DNA of 64,000 bases, taken from assembly GCA_963556145.1 (NCBI GenBank), contig CAUVYJ010000004.1:18399-82398 (forward strand), read 5' to 3'. The notes below the pieces were generated by a model that saw only the letters and a program-made list of their open reading frames with translations, searched no databases and had not been told where the DNA came from. The position numbers were made by a program, and so were the translations under genes. Position 1 is the stretch's first letter, and every line of letters begins with the position of its first letter. Origin of the DNA: Hygrocybe punicea. Taxonomy: Eukaryota; Basidiomycota; Agaricomycetes; Agaricales; Hygrophoraceae. Below, one piece after another: positions 47,668-59,559 of this stretch.

Positions 47668-48155
47668 TGGTACTGTTCTTCCAGACTATCGGTTGTGTTT
47701 GTTATTACTATTTGTAATAGGTTTCGAAACCAAATATCTCCAAGACAAAGTTTCACAATAAATAAATGAGTGCATATTTGGGGCCCCATTCATTCCATTG
47801 CATATAACAATTGTTATACATGTCCTTCGCATAGGACATTATACAAATTCCGCGCACTCTGTGCCCAGTGGAATCCCATTACAACGTTGAATTGTGACAT
47901 ACCGAGGGTTGGCAAGAGCCCTGAGGCGGTGTTCAATGTGGTGGTGCTCCCAAATAATTCAGAAATAAATTTAATCTACATGGAGGATTTCCCCTGATCT
48001 CACATCACATTCGGCTTCATTTATCAGAATACCACGGATGATGATAAACCAGGTTTTTTCTTTCACTATTTACTACCAGCCGACATCGACGAGCATTGGC
48101 ATTGTTTTGATCCAGGAATGTTCTTTACACTACCAGGGATTATTCGGTACCGTTA
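47668..48155. other. Spacer downstream of JmjC gene 2
   Basis: No gene was recognised. AT-rich; short open frames only. Confidence 0.4.
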
Positions 48156-50456
48156 TCATTGGATGGTGCGATGGTCAGCCAGGAATGATAAATCCATCTC
48201 CTCCCCAAGGTCATTCCAACATTTTGGCAATGTCAATACATACTTTTTGACATCAGGCCATTGGAGTTTCCATCGTTTCCGGATCACTTCAGCCAGGGTG
48301 TAAGCCTTATGAAGTTCGCGGGAAATCTCATTGACCACAACATTTGCTGTTTGGCGTGAGTGCAGATGTTTTGAGTGTTCCAGCTTCACAATGAGTAGAA
48401 GAGAATACAGGGGTCGCTTGCGAAAAACTGAATGAGAGAATGTCTTGATTGAGCACAACATATATATATATATATCACAAAGTATGCGTACCTCATTCAT
48501 GCACAATGTAAGGGAGGGCCAGCATCATTCTGGCTGCAAAACGAGGCAAATCTGGGTGTATAGCATTTGTGGCAAATTTTGACCGAAGGAGACCATCTCC
48601 ATCCACAGAATTATCATATGACCATGAAAGCTCCGTCAGGTGCATGGTTTCATACATATAAAAATGTCCACCGGTACTGGTGCCTTTGATTGGCGTATAA
48701 ACCATGTGATATAGTCCTGGTGGCTGTAAACTGCAAACGGCATCAGTTACACACAGCATATAAAACATTAATGAAACATGGAACACACAGCACTTCACCG
48801 GGCTCGAGAAGAATTACAGCCATGGGTTGTATACTCTGGTAATTTTGATATATACCCAACTGGTCTTGACGCGCAAATAATTCAGGCCGGGACTGGTATT
48901 CATGAAGTTGTGGACGGATGAACGCCCACATCTTGGCCCCAGACCTGATGTACATATATGTACAAAGCCCTGCGGCGTCATGATGCGGATAGGTGAGAAA
49001 TCCCCCATGGGTATGTAGTTCCCATCCTTGCTGTCTCCACATATCGAAATAACTGTAACTTGGTCCAACACAGTCGGTGTCTGCATTGCCGTATTCCCCC
49101 CGCATTGTGATCTCCAAGGCATTCACATTGTCTCTCAAATGTCTGTGCATAGATATATGATGCTGAAGTTTAACAATGTAGAGCGTACGAACCCCAACCA
49201 AGACGGTGCCTCCAATATGAGAGTACATGAATCCATCAAGTTTCCACAAATTGTGGGGTCATCTGCCCGTTCGATAAAATCCCGAAGGCTACTGTGCGCA
49301 TGAACTTTGCTCCCTCTTAAACTCGCATCTAAAGGGATATGCCTCAGGGTACATCATCATAATAAGTCAGCATCATCATGATAATGACCTTGAAATTGCA
49401 CTGGTTGGTCCAGATGACGTCCCATTCGTTGGAAAGCTTGGATGTTGAATTCCATTGGTATTTCTGGCCGCCAACCTTTAACCACCACAGGCATATTTTG
49501 TGCCAAGCTGTTTCTAATGCTGGATAGAAACTCCTTTTCAAGTTTGATGTCAGTGTCCAGTGCTTCTCTGCCTTGGACATGGTGAGGTATGAGTGATGGT
49601 GGCAGGTCCAAATATGTAACCATTTCATTGCCGGCCACGGTATTGGCTTTAGGCAACGTCGCCAGAAACTTCACAGCCTGGCTATCCTAAACAAAATCAG
49701 TAATTTGGGCCCGATTGGCTTTTGTTTCTTCTGACAGAAGTAAATACCAACGAGATTGTCCTTCGTCCCCCACTGAATGAATGGCAAACATGTCTGGACT
49801 TCAAGAGATGGCCAAGCAACGGTAGGGCAGCGATGTGGAAATTGGGTTCCCAAGACCTCAGACGTATAACGATCACTTAAATGTCCTGGAATTTTTCCTT
49901 TGTTTTATATGCTGGTTATGTTGGAAATCCACTCACTATCATTGGAGGCAGTATCCATCTCCTCCACAACTTCTCGGCGGACAGTGTCCTCAACTGTTTG
50001 TTTGTGAACACTGGAAGCAACATTTCCAGCTTCCTCCATTGTCATGGTGGTAGAAGACCGATACCTCCTCACCACATCCGCGGGTGAAAACTTAATACCA
50101 AAAAGTTCCTTTACTGAGACCTTCGTATCAGCGTAAAGGGCCATGTGATTCCAACCGAATGATTCAGCCTTCGGTGCGAGGAAACGTTTTAAATCACATG
50201 GGTGTAAGTTTTTCCTCGACAAACCAGTCCAAGGCATCCATTCAGACGATAAATACCAAACGCTCAAGGCTGTGATATCCAGATAAACATCGCCTGGCAA
50301 ACCAAACTGACAGTCAAGTTCCATGGGTGGGCCTGCACCTTGGAATTCTGTGAAGGCCGGTGCTCCGAACAATGCAGGACAAGTGCGTTCAGCGATCGGC
50401 ATGGCTGCTTCAAAATACGCTGTGGGATTTGCTGTCAAGACCCTGACAGCGTCCAA
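48156..50456 (-). CDS. JmjC-domain protein 2, iron motif intact
   Basis: Minus-strand exons include: about 50456-49930 (WYLSSEWMPWTGLSRKNLHP, FGWNHMALYADTKVSVKEL); about 49850-49690; about 49674-49390 (TYLDLPPSLIPHHVQGREAL, QNMPVVVKGWRPEIPMEF); about 49310-49200; and the JmjC core exon about 49150-48800. The core contains GWELHTHGGFLTYPHHDAAG (HHD at 48986-48978) and YIRSGAKMWAFIRP, then IQPMAVILLEPGEVL. The following exon has PPGLYHMVYTP (distal His) and GGHFYMYETMHL. The last exon ends at 48156. HxD and the distal His are both present, as in KDM2/PHF8-type JmjC oxygenases, so histone lysine demethylation is plausible. The frame at 50456 is open upstream only to a nearby stop, so the N-terminal exons are missing or unrecognised; the Harbinger transposase starts 92 bp away. 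Confidence 0.65.
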
Positions 50457-50548
50457 CAGTTCCAGTTATCGGTGTTCTGAGTTTGAATATAACTGCCAAC
50501 CTAAACAGACCGAGATAGTGAGACCAGACGCAAGCACTGGTTAATGAA

Positions 50549-52093
50549 ATGCCCCAACTCCCCAATTCACGTCCTCCTCGCCCACCTCGGGATCGCCTCA
50601 CAAAGCGGAAACAGTTGCTTCAGGCCCTTGAAGAACGCTACGCACAGACAAGCTTACAGCTCCTCAAGTATATTTTATCGGATGACGAAGATAGCGACAG
50701 CGATGGCAATAGCGATCAAGACACTCATGACGATCCATCATCTCCCCTCTCATTTGCGATGAGCATCAGTCCCCCATCATCTCTCCGAGCAATCTCACCT
50801 ATATCCGAGCGTTCATCTCTGCACATTCGTGATAGCTCAGTTGCTCCATCAAGCGATGTTGACGAGATGGAGCTGCTCACACTAGTGCATGAGAGGTTTA
50901 AAGCCTTGCACGATCACATCCTCAACACTCGCTATCTTCACAACCGCACGCCCATTCCTCATAATCCGCAAATCAACCTTTTGCTGTGGTACAAAGAAAA
51001 TAGCCCAATTCGCTTCCAGAGGAAGGTCCGCATGGCTCCTGCCACCTTTGATCATATCCTATCCCTAATTACAACAGACGAAATCTTTATGAGTACTTCC
51101 CCTCGCGGTCAGATTGCCGTCGATATCCAGCTTGCGATCTTTCTCAATCGTTTAGGTCATTACGGAAACGCATCGAGTGTTGAAGACATCGCTGACTGGG
51201 CTGGTGTGTCATCGGGCTCTGTTATCAACTGCACAAAACGGTGCATGACGGCAATCATCAAGCACCATGATCTTGCCATGTCCGAGCCATCCGATCGTGA
51301 AAAGCATCTTTCAAAGGAGTGGAGCGAGCGAAAAACCATTCCTGAATGGCGTAATGGCTGGCTCGCTGTTGATGGCACAACCTTCCCCTTATTCCAGAAA
51401 CCTGGTCCCCACGGCGAGGCCTGGTTTGATAAATCATCGCAATACTCCATGAATGGACAATTCATCATGCTACTCCATAATCTCCGCTTCATCGACTACT
51501 CCCTCGGTCACACCGGAAGTGCCCACGATTCCTATGCATTCCAAAGCACTCGCATCTCATCAAACCATCAGACATTGATTCCTGCAGGCGATTGGATGTG
51601 GGCAGATTCTGCTTACCCGATTCGACGCTGGTGCGTCCCTCCATTCAAGAAGCCACCTGAGGGTGAGCTCTCTCGGAATCAGAAACGCTTCAACTATCGT
51701 TTGTCAACGGTGCGGGTACGGGCTGAACATGCTATCGGCCTTCTGAAAGGCCGATTCCAATCTCTACGCGAGCTTCGCATACAGATTGGATCTCACCGGC
51801 TTCATAAATGGGCAATTTTATGGGTGCGATGCTGTATTATCCTGCACAACCTGATTATACAGTTCGAGGACGACAACTTGGATTTTGGCTGGAGGAACCA
51901 ATGTGTTTTGGCCGGTTTACATTGTGATCCAGACGACGATTTCTTTTACCATCCAGAAGGTTATGAATACGAGGCGGATGTGACAGAGGATGAGATGGGG
52001 CCTGTGCCTCCGATTGCTCGAGAGGGTGCAATATTCCGTGAAAGTTTGCTCGACGTACTTCTTTCCAGCTCGTTGTATGCTTCTTCAATGTAA
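50549..52093 (+). CDS. PIF/Harbinger transposase (DDE, HARBI1-like)
   Basis: A single uninterrupted 514-codon frame starts MPQLPNSRPPRPPRDRLTKR. The N-terminal part is Ser/Asp-rich. A helix-turn-helix-like segment (SVEDIADWAGVSSGSVINCT, about residue 210) precedes the DDE core: WLAVDGTTFPLF (first Asp, about residue 275), GSAHDSYAFQ (second Asp, about 325) and VRVRAEHAIGLLKGRF (Glu, about 393). C-terminal helices follow. The length is in the usual range for the family and no stop or frameshift is seen, so it could still be active. It cuts and pastes PIF/Harbinger DNA elements, which make 3-bp target duplications. Terminal repeats were not firmly found: TGCCAACCTAAA at 50495 and its near complement at 52731 are weak candidates. 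Confidence 0.9.
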   Translation: MPQLPNSRPPRPPRDRLTKRKQLLQALEERYAQTSLQLLKYILSDDEDSDSDGNSDQDTHDDPSSPLSFAMSISPPSSLRAISPISERSSLHIRDSSVAPSSDVDEMELLTLVHERFKALHDHILNTRYLHNRTPIPHNPQINLLLWYKENSPIRFQRKVRMAPATFDHILSLITTDEIFMSTSPRGQIAVDIQLAIFLNRLGHYGNASSVEDIADWAGVSSGSVINCTKRCMTAIIKHHDLAMSEPSDREKHLSKEWSERKTIPEWRNGWLAVDGTTFPLFQKPGPHGEAWFDKSSQYSMNGQFIMLLHNLRFIDYSLGHTGSAHDSYAFQSTRISSNHQTLIPAGDWMWADSAYPIRRWCVPPFKKPPEGELSRNQKRFNYRLSTVRVRAEHAIGLLKGRFQSLRELRIQIGSHRLHKWAILWVRCCIILHNLIIQFEDDNLDFGWRNQCVLAGLHCDPDDDFFYHPEGYEYEADVTEDEMGPVPPIAREGAIFRESLLDVLLSSSLYASSM

Positions 52094-52291
52094 ATCTCTT
52101 TCCTGCCTACCATCACATTTTGTTGTGTACATTACTCATTGCTTCTGTTTCGGTTCTCTCGCTATTGTACTATATTTTTGAATGGAATGATCACACTTGT
52201 ATGAAATGAAACAATATATATGAAGTCAAAAATACTACAAAAAAAAGTAAGCGGCATGAAATCGATCAACGGTGTCTTTTGTCCACATTTC

Positions 52292-52675
52292 CTAGTCATA
52301 TCCACTCGCATCTGCATTGTCCGAGGCATTTATATCACCAGGCCCATAATCTCTTGCATGATTTTCAGCCTCCACCATCATCGTGCCAAAACCTGCTTCT
52401 GAATTGTCTACACACTGGCTTGGTGCCGATAATAAACTGGGTGGGAGCATAGGCGCGGGAGGCAATAATCCTGGCGCTGATGGGAGCATGGGAGGGGGAG
52501 GCAACAACGATGGACCTGGCGCTGATGATAAACCTGGAGAGAGCATGAGAGGAGGTGGACATGACATACCTGCCTGAGGATTTTGCAGCCGGAGTTCCTC
52601 ATATCGGATATACATTGACATGAGGCGCTCTTGATGGGCTTGATGCTCACGATGGCGCTGTGCTTCAATCTCCAT
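52292..52675 (-). CDS. Small Pro/Gln-rich ORF convergent to the Harbinger transposase
   Basis: It starts MEIEAQRHREHQAHQERLMS, a charged helix, and continues with a Pro/Leu/Met/Ser-rich repeat region (PPPMLPSAPGLLPPAPMLPP). It lies 198 bp beyond the transposase stop in opposite orientation. Harbinger elements commonly carry a second gene for a Myb/SANT-like protein, and this may be the C-terminal part of such a gene. No SANT helices are visible, so the assignment is weak. Confidence 0.35.
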   Translation of the reverse strand: MEIEAQRHREHQAHQERLMSMYIRYEELRLQNPQAGMSCPPPLMLSPGLSSAPGPSLLPPPPMLPSAPGLLPPAPMLPPSLLSAPSQCVDNSEAGFGTMMVEAENHARDYGPGDINASDNADASGYD

Positions 52676-53629
52676 TATACCGGTCTTCTATGTATATATA
52701 TACAAGTCTGGGACATGAAATTGTTGCAGATTTAAGTTGGCAATCCATTGGGAACACTACTGATGTGCTCTGTACCAATTTTCTAAGAAATCGGCGGACC
52801 GGTTATGGAGAAAGAGTCCATGCAAGTTGGGAGGGGAATATGTGTTAATGTGGGAAATTAGTCCAAGTTTGGCTTCTAATTATCATGTGATGATGGCATC
52901 AATTATGATTCATAATCAAGTTGTTTGGTCATGTTTTTATGTCTTATATGGGTTGTGAATCTCCTTTCGGGGCTCACTTCTAAATCAATCTCATAACTGC
53001 ATTGTGGGCATCCTGCACTTTATATGTCTCCATAGTCCTTTTCATTGCCAATGATCTTGTCTCTGCTCTGTTCACAATTGTACCACCATCTATTGTATTC
53101 AACTCTGCTTGCCATGTAAAGTGGACTTGTGGCCTTGGAGTCTTCAACATTGTCTAAATCCACTCTACTGGTGCCGAATCCCACTGTCCATATGAGAAAT
53201 TTGCAAGTTTTTAACCATCCAAATTTCCATCAAGTACAAAACAATGATGTTGGTCATGATTGCATTACAAGTGCACTGGCAACAGTTCAAATTTGGTGAA
53301 GACATGTAGGACATTCATAACAGTACTAATGTGTCTGAATCATTTCATCCACAAAACACTGGACCAAGCAACTGTCTCCAATCATTTGGAGCTGCCTCTT
53401 TCTCAGCCCATTCACAAACCTTCTCAATCTTTTGTCCACTACCTGCCACATGTCAGTCCTTCTGCTGATCCCGACCTTGACCATTTGAACCCCTGCAAAT
53501 TGGTTAATCTTGTGTCCCTTCAACACTTGGTGGATGAAGAATCCACACCTGAAACAAATGAGTTGGAGGCAAACATGGCAAGTTTACAGTTGACATTTGC
53601 TGGTGTTACATTTAGTGGAGTATTGCTTC
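52676..53629. other. Spacer left of the hAT-like element
   Basis: No supported gene. The open frame at 53260-53697 runs into the GGCC repeats and has no recognised motif. A TATATATATA tract lies at about 52692-52702. Confidence 0.4.
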
Positions 53630-54379
53630 TAGACTGTCCACGGGTCAGTCCAGGCTGGCCCTCACCTGATTTTGCTGGCCCTGGCCCTGGCCCTTGAGGG
53701 CCAGGCCAACCTCAGCTGGCCCCAGCCCTGGGTCATAAGGGCCAGGTCAGGGCCAGGCCAGGTCAGGGTCGGCCCTGGTCAGTCCTGGCCCTCTATCTCA
53801 AAGATTTGTCCATACATACTCTCCATTCACAGTATTCTAATCCACATAACAGTATTCTAATCCACATAGTCATCATTAAAGTCAAAATCCCCAACATATT
53901 TCTTCATGATCTCTCCTTCCACATCAAGCATTTTATCTGTGTATGCAGCATGTAGCTTACAGTCCTCTGAATTTGAATTCCTTCATTGGCATTATTGAGG
54001 GCCATAGTATATGTGCTCAGCAATATGGGTTCAGGGTGTATTTATAGCTAGATAGTCATGAGCCATCTTGGTAGCCTTTTATACCATGGAGTTATGAACC
54101 TGTGGGGACCCCAAGGCTAAAAGGATCTCCAACTATGGGAACAAATTTTCCAAGCCTGGTGCCTTTGGAAATGCTAAAGCATGCATGGTTAGAGTAAGCT
54201 AAATGACATACATGTACCTCAGACATCTAAGAGGGCCGGGCCAGGGCCAGCCCAGGGCCAACCCTCAGGGCCAGCTGTTTACTGACTTGGCCCTTGGCCC
54301 TCAATTGGAAGGCCCTTTAGGGCCGGGCCGGGGTCGACCCTAGGGCCAGAGGCTCATGGCCCTGCCCGTGGACAGTCTA
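53630..54379. mobile_element. Non-autonomous hAT-like element, 750 bp
   Basis: TAGACTGTCCACGGG at 53630 is matched by its reverse complement CCCGTGGACAGTCTA ending at 54379. The flanks ATTGCTTC (53622-53629) and ATGGCTTC (54380-54387) are 8-bp direct repeats with one mismatch, the target-site length of hAT transposons. Inside, both ends carry GGGCCAGGCC/GGCCCTGGCC-type subterminal repeats (about 53650-53790 and 54225-54350) around an AT-rich core. It has no transposase gene and must be mobilised in trans. Confidence 0.75.
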
Positions 54380-54649
54380 ATGGCTTCAGAATTGTCAGGT
54401 GATGAAGGACATGGTTTGAGATACATAAATAATTTGGTAGCACAATTGTTAGCATCAACAATCATCTCCTTTGAAAAATTTAGCTGGTTGATTGAGGTGA
54501 ATTTGTACAAGTCAACCGAGGCTCTGGATTCCAGAATCTAGCAAGTTGGACTGAGGAAAATATTTTATTAATACTCAATAGACAATGTGTAGTCTACAGG
54601 TCTGTACATGAATGAGATGCCAGAGGTGTGGTCAAGTCGGGGATGGCGG

Positions 54650-57600
54650 TAAACAGGGTGGGGGTGCCTTGGTTGCTGAATAAGTGGGGTGTGGGGGTTG
54701 GGGCATAGGGGCAGGGATGCGTTGGATTTGGGGCCCCGGTTACCACATTTTCGACGCGAACAAGATGCTGGGGGTGTCGTCGACTGAGGTGGTGTTGAAA
54801 GCAGGCGGGGAGGTGGAGCCGTGGATGTCGAACAAGTAGGAGTGGTTAGTTTGGGCAAAGGGTGGCGAGGTGGCGGACTGGGGCCCCTCGTTATCCTGTT
54901 CTCAACGCAAAGGTGACGCGGGAGGTGTAAGTGAGTCAGGGGTGGTCGAGAATGGACGGGGACGGGGAGCCATGGGTGTTGACCAAGCGGGGTTGGGGGT
55001 TGTGGGCAAAGGGCGGCGAGGTGAAGTATGTGGGCCCGCCGTTGTTCCGTTCTCAACGCAAACGTGATGCAGGGGGTGCAAGTGGGTTGGGGGTGCTTGA
55101 AAACAGATGTGGAAGGGGTGCCGTAGGTGTTGACCAAGCGGGGTTGGGGTTGTGGGCAAAGGGCAGCGAGGTGGCAGACTGGGGCCCCCCATTGTCCTGT
55201 TCTCAATGTGAAGGCGACGCGGGAGGTGTAAGTGAGTCGGGGGGGTTGAGAACGGACGGGGACGGGGAGCCATGGGTGTTGACCAAGCGGGGTTGGGGGT
55301 TGTGGCAAAGGGCGGCGAGGTGAAGTATGTGCGCCCCCCGTCGTCCCGTTCTCAACGCGAAGGTAATACGGGGGTTGTAAGTGAGTTGGAGGTGCTCGAC
55401 AACGGACGGGGAAGTGGTGCCGTGGGTGTTGACCAAGTGGGGGTGGAGGTTTGGGGCAAAAGGCGGCGAGGTGACGTACTTCGGCTCCCCGTTGTCCCGT
55501 TCTCAACGCAAACAAGATGCTGGGGTTGTAAGTGAGTTGGGGGTGCTCGAAAACGGATGGGGAAGGCGTACCTTGGCAGTTGAAAAGGTGGGGGTGGGGG
55601 TTTTGGGCAAAAGGCGGCGAGGTGACGTATTGGAGCTCCCCGTTGTCCGATTCTCAACGCAAACGCAATGCGGGGTTGTAAGGAAGTTGGGGGTTGTCGA
55701 AAGTGGACGGGGAAGGGGTGCCGTGGGTGTTGACCAAGTGGGGGTAGGGGTCTTGGGCAAAGGGCAGCGAGGTGACGTATTTGGGCTCCCCGTCGTCCCG
55801 TTCTCAACGCGAACGCGATGCGGGGGTTGTAAGTGAGTTGGGAGTGCTCGAAAACGGACGGGGAAGGGGTGCCGTGGGTGTTGACCAAGTGGGGGTGGGG
55901 GTTTGGGGCAAAAGGCGGCGAGGTGACGTACTTCGGCTCGCCGTTGTCCCGTTCTCAACGCGAACGAGATGCTGGGGTTGTAAGTGAGTTGGGGGTGCTC
56001 GAAAACGGACGGGGAAGGCGTACCTTGGCAGTTGAAAAGGTGGGGGTGGGGCAAAGGGCGGCGAGGTGACGTATGTGGGCCCCCCGTCGTCCCGTTCTCA
56101 ACGCGAAGGCAACGCGGGGGTTGTAAGTGAGGTGGGGGTGCTCGAAAACGGACGGGGAAGGGGTGCCGTGGGTGTTGACCAGGTGGGGGAAGGGGTTTTG
56201 GGCAAAAGGCGGTGAGGTGACGTATTTGCGCTCTCCGTTGTCCGGTTCTCAACGCGAACGCGATGCGGGGGTTGTAAATAGGTTGGGGGCGCTCGAAACT
56301 GGACGGGGAAGGGTTGCCGTGGGTGTTGACCAAGCGGGGTTGGGGATTTTGGGCAAAACGGGGCGATGTGACGTATTTGGGTTCCCCGTTGTCCTGCTCT
56401 CAACGCGGACGCAATGCGGGGGATGTAAGTAAGGCCGGCGTGCACGAAAATGGACGGGAAACGGGTGCCGTGGGTGTTGACTAAGGGGGGGTGGGGGTTT
56501 GGGGCAAATGGCGGCGAGGTGACGGATTTGGGCTCCCCGTCGTCCCGTTCTCAACGCGAAGGCAATGCAAGGGTTGTAAGTGAGTTAGGGGTGCTCGAAA
56601 ACGGACGGGGAAGGGGTGCCGTGGGTGTTGACCAGGTGGGGGAAGGGGTTTTGGGCAAAACGGGGCGAGGTGACGTATTTGGGCTCCCCGTCGTCCAGTT
56701 CTCAACGCGAACGAAATGCTGGAGTTGTAAGTGAGGTGGGGGTGCTCGAAAACCGAAGGGGAAGGGGTGCCGTGGGTGTTCATCAGGTGGGGGTAGGGGT
56801 TTTGGGCAAAAAGGGGCGAGGTGACGTATTTGGGCTCCCCGTCGTCCCGTTCTCAACGCGAACGCGATGCTGGGGGTGTCAGTGGGTTGGGGGTGTTAGA
56901 AAACGGACGGGGAATGCGTACCTTGGCAGTTGAAAAGGTGGGGGTGGGGGTTTTGGCCAAAGGGCGGCGATGACGTATTTAGGCTCCCCGTCGTACCGTT
57001 CTCGACCCGAACGCGATGCTGAGAGTGTAAGTGGGTTGGGGGTGCTTGAAAACGGACGGGGAAGGGGTGCCATGGGTGTTGACCAAGCGGGGGTGGTGAT
57101 TTTGGGCAAAACGGGGCGAGGTGACGTATTTGGGTTCCCCGTTGTCCTGATCTCAACGCGGACGCGATGCGGGGGGTGTAAGTGAGTCCGGCGTGCTCGC
57201 AAATGGACGGGAAACGGGTGCCGTGGGTGTTGACTAAGGGGGGGTGGGGGTTTGGGGCAAATGGCGGCGAGGTGACGGATTTGGGCTCCCCGTCGTCCAG
57301 TTCTGAACGCGAACGAGATGCTGGGGTTGTAAGAGAGTCGGGGGTGCTCGAAAACGGACGGGCAATGCGTGCCTTGGCAGTTGAAAAGGTGTGGCTGGGG
57401 GTTTTGGCCAAAGGGCGGCGAGGTGACGTATTTGGGTTCCCCGTTGTCCGGTTCTCAACGCGGACGCGATGCGGGGGGTGTAAGTGAGTTGGGGGTGATC
57501 GAATATGGACGGGCAAGGGGTGCCGTCGGTGTTGACCAAGCGGGGTTGGGGGTTGTGGGCAAAACGGGGCGAGGTGACGTATTTGGGTTCCCCGCTGTCC

Positions 57601-58440
57601 GGTTCTCAATGCGGACGCCATGCGGGGGGTGTAAGTGAGTCCGGCGTGCTCGAAAACGGACGGGGAAGCGGTGCCGTGGGTGTTGACCAAATGGGGGTGG
57701 GGGTTTGGGGCAAAAGGCAGCGAGGTGACGTAATTTGGGCCCCCCGTCGTCCCGTTCTCAACGCGAAGGCAATGCGGGGGTTGTAAGTGAGTTGGGGGTG
57801 CTCGAAAACGGACGGGCAAGGGGTGCCATGGGTGTTGACCAAGCGGGGTTGGGGGTTTTGGGCAAAAGGGGGCGAGGTGACATATTTGGGCGCCTCGTTG
57901 TCCGATTCCCAACGCTAACGCGACGCCGGGGCTATAATTGAGTCGATGGTACTCGAAAACACCATGGGCGGGTGTACCTTCGCAGTTGAAAAGGTGGGGT
58001 TGGGGGTTGGGCATAGGGCAGCGAGGTGACTGATTTGGGCCCCAAATCCCTCGTTGTCAACGCGAACGATACGCGGGGGGTGTATTCCAGTCGAGGGTGG
58101 TAGAAAATGGACGAGGAAGGGGTGCCGTCGGTGTTGAACCAAGTGTGTGGGGGAGGCGTTTGGGGCAAAGGGTGGCGAGGTGGCCTATGTGAGCTGCCCG
58201 TTGTCCCGTTCCCAACGCGTACGTTACGCGGGGGTTGTAAGTGAGTCTACGTTGCTCGAAAACGGACGGGGACGGGGTGCCGTGGGTTTTTACCCAGTGG
58301 GGGTGGGTTTTTGGGCAAAGGGCGGCATGGTGACGTATTTGGGCCCTTCGTCGTCCCGTTCTCAACGCGAACGAGACGCGGATGGACTAGTCGAGTCGGG
58401 GGTAGTCGAAAACCGTCTGGGACGGGGTATCCTACGTGTT
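54650..58440. repeat. GC-rich minisatellite with units of about 150 bp
   Basis: About 25 units recur, each with CTCGAAAACGGACGGGGAAG, GGTGCCGTGGGTGTTGACCA, GGGGGTTTTGGGCAAA, GGCGAGGTGACGTA and CGTTCTCAACGCGAACGC. Measured spacings between GTTCTCAACGC words near 55800-56245 are 151, 143 and 151 bp. Units differ by substitutions and short indels. Long frames on both strands arise only because units are nearly a multiple of three. No gene is called. Confidence 0.92.
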
Positions 58441-59555
58441 GAAAATATGAAGGGCCCATAGCGGGAATCGAAGGGTCTCAGGCCCCGCGACTGCTCGTTT
58501 GCAACACGAACGAGCCGCAGGGCTTGTACCTGTGTCAGGGACGCTCGAACATCGTGGGGCAGGGCTTATCCTGGCTGTGAAAAAGGCGGGGGGGCTCATC
58601 GCAGGATTGCAAGGCACTCAGGCCCCGGTGCTGGTGCCGCTGACGCTGCTGGCGCTGGTGCTGGTGCCGGTGCTGGCACCCGTGCTGTGGCATTGCCTTA
58701 CCTCGCGAGGGTGGCTGTCGACGCCCATTGACGTGGGCCTGGCCCTCGTGAGGGTGGTGCTGGTGCCGGTGCTGGTGCCGGTGCTGGTGCCGGTGCTGGT
58801 GCGGGTGCTGTTGCCGGTGCTGGCATCTGTGCTGTCGTCTTGCCTGTAATACCTCGCGAGGATGGCCGGCCACGTCAATGGACGTGGGCTTGGCCTTCGC
58901 GAAGTACTCGGGGGTGCCGGTGCCGGTGCTGGTGCTGGCGTGCCCTCGCAAGGTCCTGGCGCCGGTTCTCGTCATCGTCTTGACGAAATCTCCACCTCGG
59001 GAATCGAAGACCGACGTCATTCGATGCGCGATGGCGTTCACGAGATAATCGAGGAGGGGGATGAACGTTGATGAAAAGAAAACACACACCTGGGCCGGAG
59101 TGTGGGCGCACCACACCTCCGGCCTTGTTCACCGTTCTCCCGCTCGTCCCCGTCGTGTTGGTCCTTGTAAGTTGGTCATTGTGGCCTGTGGTGATGATGT
59201 GTGATGGTCGCCGTGTCAAGCACTCGTGGCTGTTGTCTTGGTCACCGTGTTGATCGTCGATGCACCTGGGCCGGGAGTTGGATGGACCACCCTCCCGGCT
59301 GTTTCCCTTCTACATCGTTTGGTGGCAGCGTGGGTCGGCGTAGTTGCTGGAACATGATTACATGAGTCGATATACGAGGTAAAACAAGTGAAAACTTACA
59401 TTTTTGGCCCTCTGTGCTGAGCCAACACAACCACAAACCTTGTCCCTCGCGGAGAAAGACTGAGTTAGTGAGAGATGAGTCGGTGCCACTGGAATGGCGT
59501 ATAGTAGACGTAGACAGTTGTAATGGCGTGGCTCGGCTAACTGCGGCTTGGCTCC
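58441..59555. repeat. GGTGCCGGTGCT minisatellite and surrounding GC-rich spacer
   Basis: GTGCTGGTGCCG units recur at about 58625-58680, 58755-58835 and 58910-58940. Two copies of a CGTCAATGGACGTGGGCCT-like segment lie near 58727 and 58875. Around 59070-59300, GTGTGGGCGCACCACACC-type GC-rich sequence follows. No gene is supported. Confidence 0.7.
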
Positions 59556-59559
59556 ACGG

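Noticed and set aside
50495..52742. TGCCAACCTAAA and its near complement as Harbinger terminal repeats
   Set aside because: Only about 12 bp match and no 3-bp target duplication flanks them; kept only as a weak candidate.
54568..58461. Several long open frames on both strands (up to 372 codons)
   Set aside because: All are products of the 150-bp minisatellite whose units are close to a multiple of three; frames on both strands are equally open.
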